Shown in pieces: positions 32,022 to 41,143 of a DNA stretch of 64,000 nucleotides. The position numbers and the translations under genes were made by a program. Positions within the stretch are counted from its first letter, which is position 1; each line of letters starts with the position of its first letter. This DNA comes from Myxococcus guangdongensis (GTDB taxonomy: Bacteria; Myxococcota; Myxococcia; Myxococcales; Myxococcaceae): positions 434,001 through 498,000 of the forward strand of contig NZ_JAJVKW010000003.1 in NCBI RefSeq assembly GCF_024198255.1, given 5' to 3'. The notes beneath the pieces are model-generated. The model ran no database searches. It saw only the letters and a list, made by a program, of their open reading frames with translations, and was not told the DNA's origin.

Positions 32022-34328
32022 TCAGAAGGCCGAGCCGTCCACGCGCCGGCCCGGGGAGGCGAGCGAGGAGGACAGTGAATCGTGGCGCACCCACTCGCCC
32101 GCGCCCGAGCCGTCCGGGTTGCGGTTGTAGGAGACGCCCAGGAAGGTGTCGTCGTAGGTGGAGTGGTCCTGCTCGGAGCCGTCCGGGCGGACCAGGTAGA
32201 CGGAGTCGCCCGTGCTCCCCTCGTTCTTGCCGCGGTTGAAGCGCAGCCCCTCACCCCCGTTGGACGCGGCGGTGTTGGGCGTGCCCGAGGGGACGGCCGA
32301 CGCGCCCGAGTACACGGTGTAGACGGCGCCCGGCTGCAGCATCGTCCCCGAGGCGAAGACGTGGCGCGCGGGCTTGTCGCCGCGCCGGGACTCGGCGTCG
32401 TGCAGCGAGTAGCCGCCCAGGTTCACCGCGGAGGCGCCGGTGTTGCGCACCTCCACGAACATCTTGTCGTAGTCCGGGGTGTTGCTCCCACTCGGCGGCA
32501 GGGGTTGAGGCAGGTACTCGTTGATGAACAGCGTGGGCACGGGCCGGTTGAGCGTGAAGGGGCCGTCGCTGACGTCCGCCAGGGTGGTGTCCGCCGCGTC
32601 GTTGATGCGCACCCGCGCGGTGGAGGAGCTCTCCGAGGGCACCGTCCACGCGAAGCTGCCCGAGGCCGCGGCCACGGAGGCGGCGACGTCGCTCCACACC
32701 ACGCCGTTGTCGAGCGAGTACTGCAGCCGCACGTTCTGCACGCCGGAGGACGCCCAGGTGATGTTGAACGTGCTGCCCGCGGCGAGCACCTCGCCCCCAT
32801 TGGGCGCGGTGACCCTCAGCGTGCGCGCCGTCGTCTGCCCGAAGTTGTAGCGACTGATGATGGGGTAGTGGTCGGACGTGGTGGTGCCATAGCGGGTGAT
32901 GTTCGGGCGCAGCACCGCGGCGGACCCCGGGACGTAGGACGCCAGCATCTCGTTGCTGACCAGCTGGTGGTCGATGAACGTGTTGCGGCTCACCGTGGAG
33001 CCGATGCCGGACAAGGACATGTCCATGGTGACGAAGCGGTAGTTGGCCGCGTCGTCCACGAAGTTGCGGTAGGGCGTCTCGCGGTTGCCGACGGTGGAGA
33101 CGTCCACGTCGTCGTTCCAGTCGCCCACCACCATCACCCGCTGCGTGGGGAGGTTGCTGTCCAGGTAGCTCTTGAGCAGCTGCCCCGCCTCCAGCCGCCG
33201 CTCGTAGTCCGACGACTCGGTGCCGTTGCTGGTGGCCTTCATGTGCAGCATCAGTATCGACAAGTCCACGTTGGTGCCGGAGCGGGTGACGCGCAAATCC
33301 ACCCGCAGCGGCGGCCGGCCGGCGAAGTAGTAGTCGCTCGAGCCCAGGACGATGCGCGCCTCGCGCACCTGCACCAGGCCCTTCTTGTAGAGGATGCCCA
33401 CCTTCTGCTCGTCCGCGTCGTAATAGAAGGAACCGGATGACACGAGCGAGTCGCTGGCCAGGAAGCCCTCGTACTCGGGCAGCTGGGCCTTGAGCTGCTC
33501 GAAGTGCGCCGCGTCGACCACCTCCGCCAGCCCCCAGACGTCCACGCCCGCGCCGGCAATCACCGTCCTCACGTTGGCCAACTGGAGCGCCTCGTCCGAC
33601 GGGCCCATGCCCGTGTGTCCGAACCACTCGATGTTCCAGTTGGCCACCGCCAGCGGGAAGCTCGTCGTGGGGCCGCCATCCGTCCCACCGTCTGACCCGC
33701 CACCATCCGGCGTGCCCGTGCCCGGCTTCACCTCAACCGAGTAGCGCGCCTGTGCGCTCACGCCGCTGGCGTCCACCACCTTCACCGAGAAGCTGGTCGT
33801 GCCCGCGAGCCGCGGGATGCCCGTCAGCTCACCGTCCTGTGACAGCGACAAGCCCTCGGGCGGCGCGCCCTCCGTCACGGAGAACGTCACCGGGGGACGC
33901 CCACCCGTGACGCCGATGGAGAGCGTGTAGCCACTGCCCGCGACACCCGTCGCGAGCACCATGTCGGCGATCACCGGCGCGGGCCACACCTTGAGGGTGT
34001 ACGGCCGCGAGTCCTCGCCCTTCTCCACGTCCACCACACTGACCGCGAGCGTGTAGTCGCCCGCGACGCTCGCCGGGCCCGTCAGCCGCCCGTCCGTCGA
34101 ATAGAACGAGAAGCCCGGGGGCGGCTCCGACTTCAGCGCGTAGCGCAGGGGCGCGACGCCGCCGGTCGCGGTGATGCGCGTGTCATAGGCCGCCCCCACC
34201 GTGGTGTCGGTCAGCGCGGAGATGTTGGGCAGCTTCGGGCCGCTGCCGGGGTTCGGGTCGTCCCCGCCGGAGCAGGCGCTCATGAAGGTCAGGAGCAGCA
34301 GCATCCCGACGGCGCGTTGGATGGACAT
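32022..34328 (-). CDS. Large lipoprotein: Ig-like domains, EEP nuclease and lamin-tail domain
   Basis: 768 aa lipoprotein (lipobox TFMSAC, Cys19). Two putative-Ig units (~35-115 and ~118-200, e.g. GGVAPLRYALKSEPPPGF, GRPPVTFSVTEGAPPEGL) precede an endonuclease/exonuclease/phosphatase domain (~225-490) with ANWNIEWFG, the Glu of GLAEVVD, GDWNDDVDVS and the terminal SDHYPI dyad, all metal or catalytic positions. Then a beta-sandwich (~500-600) and a C-terminal lamin-tail (LTD) domain (LFINEYLPQP ... RNTGASAVNLGGYSLHD). It is most likely an exported nuclease. It begins 200 nt from a divergent gene. Confidence 0.85.
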   Translation of the reverse strand: MSIQRAVGMLLLLTFMSACSGGDDPNPGSGPKLPNISALTDTTVGAAYDTRITATGGVAPLRYALKSEPPPGFSFYSTDGRLTGPASVAGDYTLAVSVVDVEKGEDSRPYTLKVWPAPVIADMVLATGVAGSGYTLSIGVTGGRPPVTFSVTEGAPPEGLSLSQDGELTGIPRLAGTTSFSVKVVDASGVSAQARYSVEVKPGTGTPDGGGSDGGTDGGPTTSFPLAVANWNIEWFGHTGMGPSDEALQLANVRTVIAGAGVDVWGLAEVVDAAHFEQLKAQLPEYEGFLASDSLVSSGSFYYDADEQKVGILYKKGLVQVREARIVLGSSDYYFAGRPPLRVDLRVTRSGTNVDLSILMLHMKATSNGTESSDYERRLEAGQLLKSYLDSNLPTQRVMVVGDWNDDVDVSTVGNRETPYRNFVDDAANYRFVTMDMSLSGIGSTVSRNTFIDHQLVSNEMLASYVPGSAAVLRPNITRYGTTTSDHYPIISRYNFGQTTARTLRVTAPNGGEVLAAGSTFNITWASSGVQNVRLQYSLDNGVVWSDVAASVAAASGSFAWTVPSESSSTARVRINDAADTTLADVSDGPFTLNRPVPTLFINEYLPQPLPPSGSNTPDYDKMFVEVRNTGASAVNLGGYSLHDAESRRGDKPARHVFASGTMLQPGAVYTVYSGASAVPSGTPNTAASNGGEGLRFNRGKNEGSTGDSVYLVRPDGSEQDHSTYDDTFLGVSYNRNPDGSGAGEWVRHDSLSSSLASPGRRVDGSAF

Positions 34329-34530
34329 GAAGGTGGTCTCCCCGAGGAGCGGCGGGGGCTCGGCCGTTCCCCCTATATGAAATCCGACACTCTAGCCGTA
34401 TCCCGTGGGGAGATGCTCGCGGGAGCTGTCCCCTCGGGGAACTGCAATGGCGCCCGGGGATGTCCGTGACATATTCGAGGGCCGCGAAACCCACGGGGGG
34501 CGCCGCCGCCCGGACGAGAGGACCTGCGCA

Positions 34531-35007
34531 ATGGCCGAGAAGTGGGACAAGCACCTGATGGAGTTCCTCAAGCGCACCGGCGACGAGCTCAAGCGCACCA
34601 CCGACGACCTGCGCGGCGAGGCCCAGCGGCTCCTCAAGGAAGTGAAGGACCCGGACAAGCAGGCCAAGGTGAAGGAGGGCCTGGTGCAGCTGCGCACCTG
34701 GGCCGCCAGCACCACCAAGGTCGCCGCGGAGAAGATCGAGACCGCCGTGCGCCAGGTCGAGGGCGCCGTGGAGCGCGCCTTCCGTCCCGAGGAGGGCGAG
34801 GAGGGCGCGCCGGGCGCCGCGAAGTCCGAGGCCGCCGAGGCCCCCCAGGCTCCGCGCCCCAAGGCCGAGCCGAAGGCCGCGAAGAAGGCCCCGGGCACCA
34901 AGTCCATCGGCCGCAAGAAGGCCAGCGGGCGTCCGGCCGCCAAGAAGGCCGCCCCGACTTCCAAGAAGACAGTGGGCCGCGCCAAGAAGCCCACCGCCGG
35001 AGCGTGA
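34531..35007 (+). CDS. Helical protein with Lys/Ala-rich tail
   Basis: 158 aa. Residues 1-90 are an amphipathic, heavily charged helix (EFLKRTGDELKRTTDDLRGE, KEGLVQLRTWAASTTKVAAE), phasin- or apolipoprotein-like. From ~90 the tail is Ala/Pro/Glu then Lys/Ala repeats (AKKAPGTKSIGRKKA, AAKKAAPTSKKTVGRAKK), histone H1-like. ATG 34531 has GAGAGGA upstream, so the shorter start is preferred to upstream in-frame ones. It lies just upstream of grpE. The family was not recognised; a DNA or polyphosphate binding role is a guess. Confidence 0.7.
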   Translation: MAEKWDKHLMEFLKRTGDELKRTTDDLRGEAQRLLKEVKDPDKQAKVKEGLVQLRTWAASTTKVAAEKIETAVRQVEGAVERAFRPEEGEEGAPGAAKSEAAEAPQAPRPKAEPKAAKKAPGTKSIGRKKASGRPAAKKAAPTSKKTVGRAKKPTAGA

Positions 35008-35112
35008 AGTTCCGCTCGGCCTTGAATCAGACAGGCCCGGACTCCAGGTTCCGGTTCCGTCAATCATTGCCGCCAGTTGGATCGGTTTGCGGCGCGTGAG
35101 ATAGTGCGCGCC

Positions 35113-36018
35113 GTGGCCGGCTCCAGTGAAAAGGACAGCATCCAGGCGGAAATCGGGCAGGACGTCATCGACGCGGCGGTCCGCAGCGTCGAGCGTCGCA
35201 TGGAGGATGAAGAGGTGACCGTCATCGAGGTGGAGGCCCCCCAGGCCGCTGCTTCCGAGGACGCGGCCGCCTCCATCGCCCCCGAGGATTCCGTGCCTCC
35301 CCAGGACTCCCCAGCGCCCTCCGCGACCGCGGAAGAGGTCGCCCAGCTGCGTCAGGAGGTGGAGTCTCTCAAGGCGCAGGTCGAGTTCAGTCAGGCCAAG
35401 GGCCGCGAGACGATGGAGCGGCTGCGCGAGGCGCACGAGCGCGCCAAGGAAGCGCAGGACCGCATGGTCCGCGCCGCCGCGGACCTGGAGAACTACCGCA
35501 AGCGCGCGCAGAAGGAGAAGGAGGAGGTCCAGCGCTTCGGCTCGGAGAAGCTGCTCAAGGACCTGCTCCCGGTGATGGACAACCTGGACCGCGCGCTCGA
35601 CGCCGCGACCAAGTCGCCCGACATCGAGAGCTTCCAGAAGGGCGTGGCCATGACGCGCAAGTCCTTCGAGGACGCGCTCGGCCGCCACGGCGTGAAGTCC
35701 TTCAGCGCCAAGGGCCAGCCGTTCGACCCGCGCATGCACGAGGCCATCCAGCAGGTGGAGACGGCCGACACGCCCGTGGGCCACGTGGTCTACGAGGTGG
35801 TGCGCGGCTTCTTCCTCAACGAGCGGCTGGTGCGCCCGGCCATGGTCGTCGTCGCGCGCGCGCCCGAGGTCGCCGCCGCGCCCGTCGTGGAGGCCGCCGT
35901 CGTGGAGGCCGCCTCATCCACCCCCGCGCCCGCCGAGGACTCTCCTCCGGCGGAAGCCGAGCCGCGGGCCGAAGCACCCGAGCAGCACACGGACAGCACT
36001 TCCGGGGGGAGTCAGTAA
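35113..36018 (+). CDS. grpE: GrpE-type nucleotide exchange factor (GrpS-like)
   Basis: About 301 aa, longer than usual for GrpE (~200). A disordered acidic N-terminal region (1-75) precedes a long coiled coil and the GrpE core ([71 protein letters not shown]). A Glu/Ala/Pro-rich tail closes it. GrpE releases ADP from DnaK. It ends 5 nt before dnaK. Start is uncertain: GTG 35113 chosen, GTG 35104 or TTG 35077 also possible. In Myxococcus xanthus a GrpE homologue (GrpS) is encoded beside the social-motility DnaK, SglK. Confidence 0.88.
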   Translation: MAGSSEKDSIQAEIGQDVIDAAVRSVERRMEDEEVTVIEVEAPQAAASEDAAASIAPEDSVPPQDSPAPSATAEEVAQLRQEVESLKAQVEFSQAKGRETMERLREAHERAKEAQDRMVRAAADLENYRKRAQKEKEEVQRFGSEKLLKDLLPVMDNLDRALDAATKSPDIESFQKGVAMTRKSFEDALGRHGVKSFSAKGQPFDPRMHEAIQQVETADTPVGHVVYEVVRGFFLNERLVRPAMVVVARAPEVAAAPVVEAAVVEAASSTPAPAEDSPPAEAEPRAEAPEQHTDSTSGGSQ

Positions 36019-36023
36019 GCATC

Positions 36024-37847
36024 ATGGGCAAGGTGATTGGAATCGACCTGGGGACCACCAACTCCTGCGTCGCCGTCATGGAAGGCGGCGAGCCGGTGGT
36101 CATCCCCAACAGCGAAGGCAGCCGCACCACGCCGTCCATGGTGGGCTTCACGGACTCCGGTGAGCGGCTGGTGGGCCAGATTGGCAAGCGCCAGGCCATC
36201 ACCAACCCGGAGAACACCGTGTTCGCCGTGAAGCGGCTCATCGGTCGGAAGTTCGACTCGCCGGAGGCCAAGAAGGCCATCGGCGTGAGCGCCTTCAAGG
36301 TGGTCGCGAGCCCCAACGGCGACGCGTGGGTGGAGATTCGCGGCAAGGGCCACAGCCCGCCGGAGGTCTCCGCCATCGTCCTGATGAAGATGAAGCAGAC
36401 GGCGGAGGACTACCTCGGCGAGCCCGTCACCGAGGCGGTCATCACCGTCCCCGCGTACTTCAACGACAGCCAGCGTCAGTCCACCAAGGACGCCGGCCGC
36501 ATCGCGGGCCTCAACGTCCTGCGCATCATCAACGAGCCCACCGCCGCGGCGCTCGCGTACGGCCTGGACAAGGTGAAGGACGGCGGCACCGAGCGCGTGG
36601 CCGTCTACGACCTGGGCGGCGGCACGTTCGATATCTCCATCCTGGAGCTGACCGCCGGCGTCTTCGAGGTGAAGAGCACCAACGGCGACACGTTCCTGGG
36701 CGGCGAGGACTTCGACCAGCGGCTCATCGACTACCTGGCCAAGCGCTTCGCCGAGCAGAACAACGGCCTGGACCTGCGCCGCGACCGCATGGCGCTGCAG
36801 CGCCTGAAGGAGGCCGCCGAGCGCGCCAAGCACGAGCTGTCCAGCGCGCCCGAGACGGAGGTGAACCTGCCGTTCATCACCGCGGATGCGTCCGGCCCCA
36901 AGCACCTGACGGAGACGGTGGACCGCTCCACCTTCGAGGCGCTGGTCGCCGACCTCATCGACCGCACCATCGAGCCCTGCAAGATTGCCCTCAAGGACGC
37001 GGGTTTGACCGCGCAGCACATCAACCAGGTGCTCCTGGTGGGCGGCATGACGCGCATGCCCCGCGTGCAGCAGAAGGTGCGCGAGTTCTTCGGCAAGGAA
37101 CCGCACAAGGGCATCAACCCGGATGAAGTCGTCGCCGTGGGCGCGGCCATCCAGGGCGGCGTGCTCAAGGGCGAGGTGAAGGACGTCCTCCTGCTGGACG
37201 TCACGCCCCTGTCCCTCGGCGTCGAGACGGCCGGCGGCGTCTTCACGAAGATCATCGACAAGAACACCACCATCCCCTGCAAGAAGAGCCAGGTGTTCTC
37301 CACGGCGGTGGACAACCAGCCGCTGGTGAGCGTGCACGTGCTCCAGGGCGAGCGCGAGATGGCGGCGGACAACAAGACGCTGGCCCGCTTCGAGCTGGTG
37401 GGCATCCCCCCGGCGCCGCGCGGCGTGCCGCAGATTGAGGTGTCGTTCGACATCGACGCCAACGGCATCGTGCACGTCAGCGCCAAGGACCTGGGCACCG
37501 GCAAGGTCCAGCAGGTGCGCGTGGTGAGCAACTCCGGCCTGTCGGAGGCGGAAATCCAGGCGATGATTTCCGACGCCCAGTCGCACGCCGCCGACGACAA
37601 GAAGAAGAAGGAGCTGGCGGAGCTGCGCAACAACGCGGACGGCCTCATCTACACCACCGAGAAGAGCCTGGAGGAGTACGCCAGCCTCCTGTCGGAGAAG
37701 GACCGCGAGGAGATCAAATCGGACCTGGAGCGGCTCAAGGGCCTGCTCAACACCTCCGACCCGGTCGCCCTCAAGGAGGCCTTCCAGCGCCTGGAGGGCA
37801 GCGCCTACCGCATCGCCGACGCCATCTACACCGGCCAGGCGAGCTGA
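36024..37847 (+). CDS. dnaK: DnaK/Hsp70 chaperone, SglK-like
   Basis: 607 aa. Nucleotide-binding domain (1-385) with [46 protein letters not shown] and [14 protein letters not shown]; substrate domain (~390-500: [29 protein letters not shown]); helical lid to the end. It stops soon after the lid (..AIYTGQAS) without the disordered acidic tail of housekeeping DnaK, which fits a specialised paralogue. No dnaJ is next to it. Together with the adjacent long GrpE and a nearby dif operon, this matches SglK, which in Myxococcus xanthus is needed for social motility and exopolysaccharide. Confidence 0.95.
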   Translation: MGKVIGIDLGTTNSCVAVMEGGEPVVIPNSEGSRTTPSMVGFTDSGERLVGQIGKRQAITNPENTVFAVKRLIGRKFDSPEAKKAIGVSAFKVVASPNGDAWVEIRGKGHSPPEVSAIVLMKMKQTAEDYLGEPVTEAVITVPAYFNDSQRQSTKDAGRIAGLNVLRIINEPTAAALAYGLDKVKDGGTERVAVYDLGGGTFDISILELTAGVFEVKSTNGDTFLGGEDFDQRLIDYLAKRFAEQNNGLDLRRDRMALQRLKEAAERAKHELSSAPETEVNLPFITADASGPKHLTETVDRSTFEALVADLIDRTIEPCKIALKDAGLTAQHINQVLLVGGMTRMPRVQQKVREFFGKEPHKGINPDEVVAVGAAIQGGVLKGEVKDVLLLDVTPLSLGVETAGGVFTKIIDKNTTIPCKKSQVFSTAVDNQPLVSVHVLQGEREMAADNKTLARFELVGIPPAPRGVPQIEVSFDIDANGIVHVSAKDLGTGKVQQVRVVSNSGLSEAEIQAMISDAQSHAADDKKKKELAELRNNADGLIYTTEKSLEEYASLLSEKDREEIKSDLERLKGLLNTSDPVALKEAFQRLEGSAYRIADAIYTGQAS

Positions 37848-37878
37848 AGCACCCGCCTCACGGACGGGGGGATGCAAT

Positions 37879-37897
37879 CGCCGGAAGCCCTCCGGCG
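37879..37897 (+). terminator. GC-rich hairpin after dnaK
   Basis: CGCCGGA (37879-37885) pairs exactly with TCCGGCG (37891-37897) around AGCCC, 32 nt after the dnaK stop. No T run follows, as is common in GC-rich genomes, so it may act as a weak terminator or as a 3'-end stabiliser. Confidence 0.4.
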
Positions 37898-37936
37898 TAG
37901 AGTCAGACACCCCCTGTCCGTTCCGAGGTTTCAGTC

Positions 37937-38236
37937 ATGCAGCCAGTCGAAGGCGTCGTCATGGTGCTCGTGGTGGCGATGACGTGCGGCATCCCCCTCT
38001 TGGGGTTGACGCTGCGCTTCTCGCTCAAGCCCGTGCTGGAGGCGTTCATCCGCCTGCGCGAGGCCCAGCTGGGCTCCCGCCCCGAAAACGACCTGCTGCG
38101 CGAGCGCGTGGCCTACCTGGAGCGTGTGCTGGAAGCCCACGGCCTCATCGAGGACCGCCGGATGGTGCACCCCACCAGCCCCCCCGAGCGCCTGCCGCCC
38201 GGCGCCACGGCCCTGAAGGACCGCGAGCGCGTCTAG
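37937..38236 (+). CDS. Small single-TM protein, PspB-like size
   Basis: 99 aa. One hydrophobic segment at ~5-26 (VEGVVMVLVVAMTCGIPLLGL), then a charged helix (LRERVAYLERVLEAHGLIEDRR) and a Pro-rich tail. This N-in membrane helix plus coiled coil resembles phage-shock PspB-type proteins, but the similarity is general. ATG at 37937, 89 nt after dnaK. It is plausibly part of the same region-wide transcript. Function unknown. Confidence 0.65.
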   Translation: MQPVEGVVMVLVVAMTCGIPLLGLTLRFSLKPVLEAFIRLREAQLGSRPENDLLRERVAYLERVLEAHGLIEDRRMVHPTSPPERLPPGATALKDRERV

Positions 38237-38310
38237 GCGGGCGTTGACCCACGCACGCTGTTCTCGGCCCCTGGCTTCCCGGGGAATCCCTCCCAGGTTG
38301 TAATAGGGGG

Positions 38311-39843
38311 GTGGAATTCCCTTCCTTGGAGACAGAGGTCGCGTTCCTGCGTGGGCTGGTGGCCGTGCAGCGCATGGCGGATGACATCCTGGAGGACTGC
38401 CTCCAGCGCGGCCTGACGCTGGACGCGGGCCTGGACGTCTTCCTCACGCAGTGCGCGCGCATGGTGCATGCGCCCGCGGGCTTCGTGTCCCTGCGCGGCA
38501 CCCGGGGGCCCGTGCTGACGCGGGTGCTGGGTGAACTGGGCGTGGACGTGTTCGAGGCGGCGCTGTGGCGCGGCCCCCGCCGGCTCCCCAACGGGCGGAT
38601 GCTGTTCTGCGCCCGGCTGAAGCTGGGCACGCTGGAGCTGGGCGGGATGGGGCTGGCGGTGGAGGGCGCCTTCCCGGACGGCGGCGGGCTGGTGATGAAG
38701 CTGGTGGAGGCCATCGGCGAGCAGCTGGACACGTCGGTGCTGGCCTTCCTGGCGCTGACGGACGGGCAGGGCCCCCTGGAGCGGCTGGACGACCTGGCGA
38801 TGGACGACACGCCGGTGCCGCGCGGGCGCATCGGCAAGTACGAGGTCCTCACCCCCCTGGGCACCGGCGGCATGGCCCAGGTGCTGGTGGCGCGGGCCCG
38901 GGGACCGGAGGGGCTGGGCCGGCTGGTGGCCCTCAAGCGCATCCTCCCCCACCTGACGGCGGACCCGGCCATCGTGCAGCAGTTCCTGGACGAGGCGCGC
39001 ATCGGCCTGCGGCTGGCGCACCCCAACCTGGTGCACGTGTACGACTTCGGCGAGGCGCAGGGGGCGTACTTCATCGCCATGGAGCTGGTGCGGGGCGTGG
39101 ACCTGGACCGGCTGCTGCGCGCGCGCCGGGGGCCTTTGACGCCCGAGCAGGCGGTGGCGGTGGTGGTGCAGGCGCTGCACGGCCTTCAGGCGGCGCACAC
39201 GCTGAAGGGCGAGGACGGCAAGCCGCTGCACCTGGTGCACCGGGACTTGTCCCCGCACAACCTGATGGTGGGCTTCGACGGGCGGGTGAAGATCCTCGAC
39301 TTCGGGGTGGCCAAGGCGCGCGCCCAGCGGACCATGACGCTGCCGGGCATCGTGAAGGGCAAGCCCCTGTACATGTCCCCGGAGCAGGCGCGGGGGCAGC
39401 GGCTGGACGCGCGCAGCGACCTGTTCGCGATGGGGCTGATTCTCTACGAGGCGCTCACCGGCAAGCGGGCGTTCGACCGGGGCGACGAGCTGCGCTCCAT
39501 GCAGGCCATCTGCGACGAGCGGCTGACGCGCCCGGACACCATCACCCAGCCGCTGTGGGAGGTGCTGGAGATGGCCCTGGCCAAGTCGCCCACGGCGCGC
39601 TTCTCCGACGCCCTGGAGATGGCGGAGCGGCTGCAGGACGCCCTCACGCCGGTGAAGGACGCGGAGCTGGCGCGGCTGATGGCCCGGCACTTCCCGGACC
39701 GGCTGCGCGAGCTGCAGCAGCTGGACCGCGCCGAGGCGCAGGGCCGCGCCGGTGGGCCTCCGCCCGCCGTGGAGCCGGACATCGAGGACGCGGACACCGA
39801 GCCTCGGCCCCGTCCCGCGCCCCAGAAGAAGGCCGCGCGCTGA
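38311..39843 (+). CDS. Ser/Thr protein kinase with GAF-like N-terminal region
   Basis: 510 aa, cytoplasmic with no TM. Residues ~1-165 look like a GAF-type sensor (LRGLVAVQRMADDILEDCLQ, FVSLRGTRGPVLTRVLGEL). The kinase domain (~175-430) has the Gly loop LGTGGMAQVLVARA, invariant Lys in VALKRIL, HRDLSPHNLMV, DFGVAKA and PLYMSPEQARGQ; the activation segment is present. A short Pro-rich tail ends the protein. GTG start with AATAGGGGG just upstream. Myxobacteria encode many such Hanks-type kinases; the signal and substrate are unknown. Confidence 0.88.
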   Translation: MEFPSLETEVAFLRGLVAVQRMADDILEDCLQRGLTLDAGLDVFLTQCARMVHAPAGFVSLRGTRGPVLTRVLGELGVDVFEAALWRGPRRLPNGRMLFCARLKLGTLELGGMGLAVEGAFPDGGGLVMKLVEAIGEQLDTSVLAFLALTDGQGPLERLDDLAMDDTPVPRGRIGKYEVLTPLGTGGMAQVLVARARGPEGLGRLVALKRILPHLTADPAIVQQFLDEARIGLRLAHPNLVHVYDFGEAQGAYFIAMELVRGVDLDRLLRARRGPLTPEQAVAVVVQALHGLQAAHTLKGEDGKPLHLVHRDLSPHNLMVGFDGRVKILDFGVAKARAQRTMTLPGIVKGKPLYMSPEQARGQRLDARSDLFAMGLILYEALTGKRAFDRGDELRSMQAICDERLTRPDTITQPLWEVLEMALAKSPTARFSDALEMAERLQDALTPVKDAELARLMARHFPDRLRELQQLDRAEAQGRAGGPPPAVEPDIEDADTEPRPRPAPQKKAAR

Positions 39844-39918
39844 CACCGGCTGCCCCGGCACCGCCCCCTTCCGACGGGGAGCGGTGGCCGGGTGCCATGC
39901 CTTCACGCGGCCGATGCC

Positions 39919-40776
39919 TCAGGAGCGACGCAGCGACGGGTCGTCGGACGTCGCGTTGAGGGTGCGCGGCGCGTCGACCTCGCCCTCGGTGCTGATGTCC
40001 ACGTGCTCGTGGCGCACCCGCTCGGTGAAGCGGCGCTCCTCCTCGACGACGTCCTTGTGGATGACGACCTCCTCGTCGAGCACCTGGCGCTTGATGACCT
40101 CCGCCTCCTCGGCGCGCAGGGGGACGACGATGGTCTCGTCCTTGAACGCGCCCGTCACCGGCGTGTCCGACGACACCGCCCGCCGCTCCACGCGGACCCG
40201 CTCGTGGCGCAGGGGGACCTTCACCACCTCCTCCTCCTCCACGATTTCCTTGTGCACGCGCAGCTCACCCGCCTGCAGGTCGTGCTTCTCCACGCTGAGC
40301 TTCTCGCTGTGGACGGGGATGGAGATGTCGCGGTTGTCGGTCCACTCCGTCTTGCCGCGCCGCAGGTCCGTGTCCGCCTTCATGTTGGCCTTGTAGGCGA
40401 GGTCCTCCTTCAGGCCGGTGGCGGGCAGCGGCGTCACGGAGGCCCGGCCGCCGTTCAGCTCCGTCTCCCGGATGCGCGTCTCCTTCACCGTGCGTTCGGA
40501 GGCGAGGCCCATGGCGCCCGCGCCCATGTCCGTGGTGCCCCGGGCGCGCTCGGCCTCGGAGACCTGCTGCAGCGCGTCCTTGCCACGGTTGAGGATGACC
40601 TCCCCGTCGCGAATCTCGCTCACCTCGGTGAACGCGACCCGGTAGTCCTTGGGGAAGAACAGACCTCTCTCGATGTGGAACGCGTCGTCGCCGATGGCGA
40701 AGACCTTGCCGAGCTTCTCGTCGTCGATGCTGCGGACAACCATCCCTTCGCGTACGTCCTTCTTGTTCTTGAGCAT
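39919..40776 (-). CDS. PRC-barrel / DUF2382 stress-type protein
   Basis: 285 aa. PRC-barrel-like N-terminal ~75 residues (DVREGMVVRSIDDEKLGKVF, HIERGLFFPKDYRVAF), then a highly charged DUF2382 region (~150-275) made of repeated beta units (IVEEEEVVKVPLRHERVRVE, VLDEEVVIHKDVVEEERRF). ATG 40776 has AGGAGGAG ~8 nt upstream, so it is preferred to the long upstream frame. The pairing of these domains is common in stress-associated proteins of unknown mechanism (YsnF/AvaK-like). It is a single gene, divergent from the liv operon. Confidence 0.87.
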   Translation of the reverse strand: MLKNKKDVREGMVVRSIDDEKLGKVFAIGDDAFHIERGLFFPKDYRVAFTEVSEIRDGEVILNRGKDALQQVSEAERARGTTDMGAGAMGLASERTVKETRIRETELNGGRASVTPLPATGLKEDLAYKANMKADTDLRRGKTEWTDNRDISIPVHSEKLSVEKHDLQAGELRVHKEIVEEEEVVKVPLRHERVRVERRAVSSDTPVTGAFKDETIVVPLRAEEAEVIKRQVLDEEVVIHKDVVEEERRFTERVRHEHVDISTEGEVDAPRTLNATSDDPSLRRS

Positions 40777-41066
40777 GGCTGGCTCCTCCTGAATGCCTCC
40801 TGGATGCATCAACCGGAAGGTGGGAGTGGGTCCGCGGATGAACAGTGTCTCGCCAACATGCGTGCTCAGGGCTCGCCCCCGTGGCCGCCGATGCGCCCAT
40901 GCCCGCCCGCCTTCGTGAACCGGGTCCTGTCCTCTTTCCGGGCACCTCCGGCGAAGCGGGTGGGAGGCCGCCGGGGGCCAGGATTCGAGCGCTCCGCCCT
41001 CGACGGGGACACGCGTGACGCGCCGCACGGAGGGTACGTGGGGGGAGGGCCTGTCTGGCAGCGCGC

Positions 41067-41095
41067 TTGACCCATGGAGAGGGCTCCCCTAGAAA
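41067..41095 (+). promoter_or_regulatory. livJ: Candidate sigma-70 promoter of the liv operon
   Basis: TTGACC (41067-41072) and TAGAAA (41090-41095) are 17 nt apart, 49 nt before the first ATG. Match to consensus is 5/6 and 4/6. This lies inside the 367-nt spacer (40777-41143) between two divergent genes, where no other gene was supported. Confidence 0.5.
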
Positions 41096-41143
41096 ACCGG
41101 GGCTTTGACTCGCAGCACCCCCTGTTGAGGAGGATTGCTCCGC

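Noticed and set aside
34329..34530. Divergent promoter region with CTATATGAAAT
   Set aside because: AT-rich but no -35/-10 pair with good spacing could be fixed on either strand.
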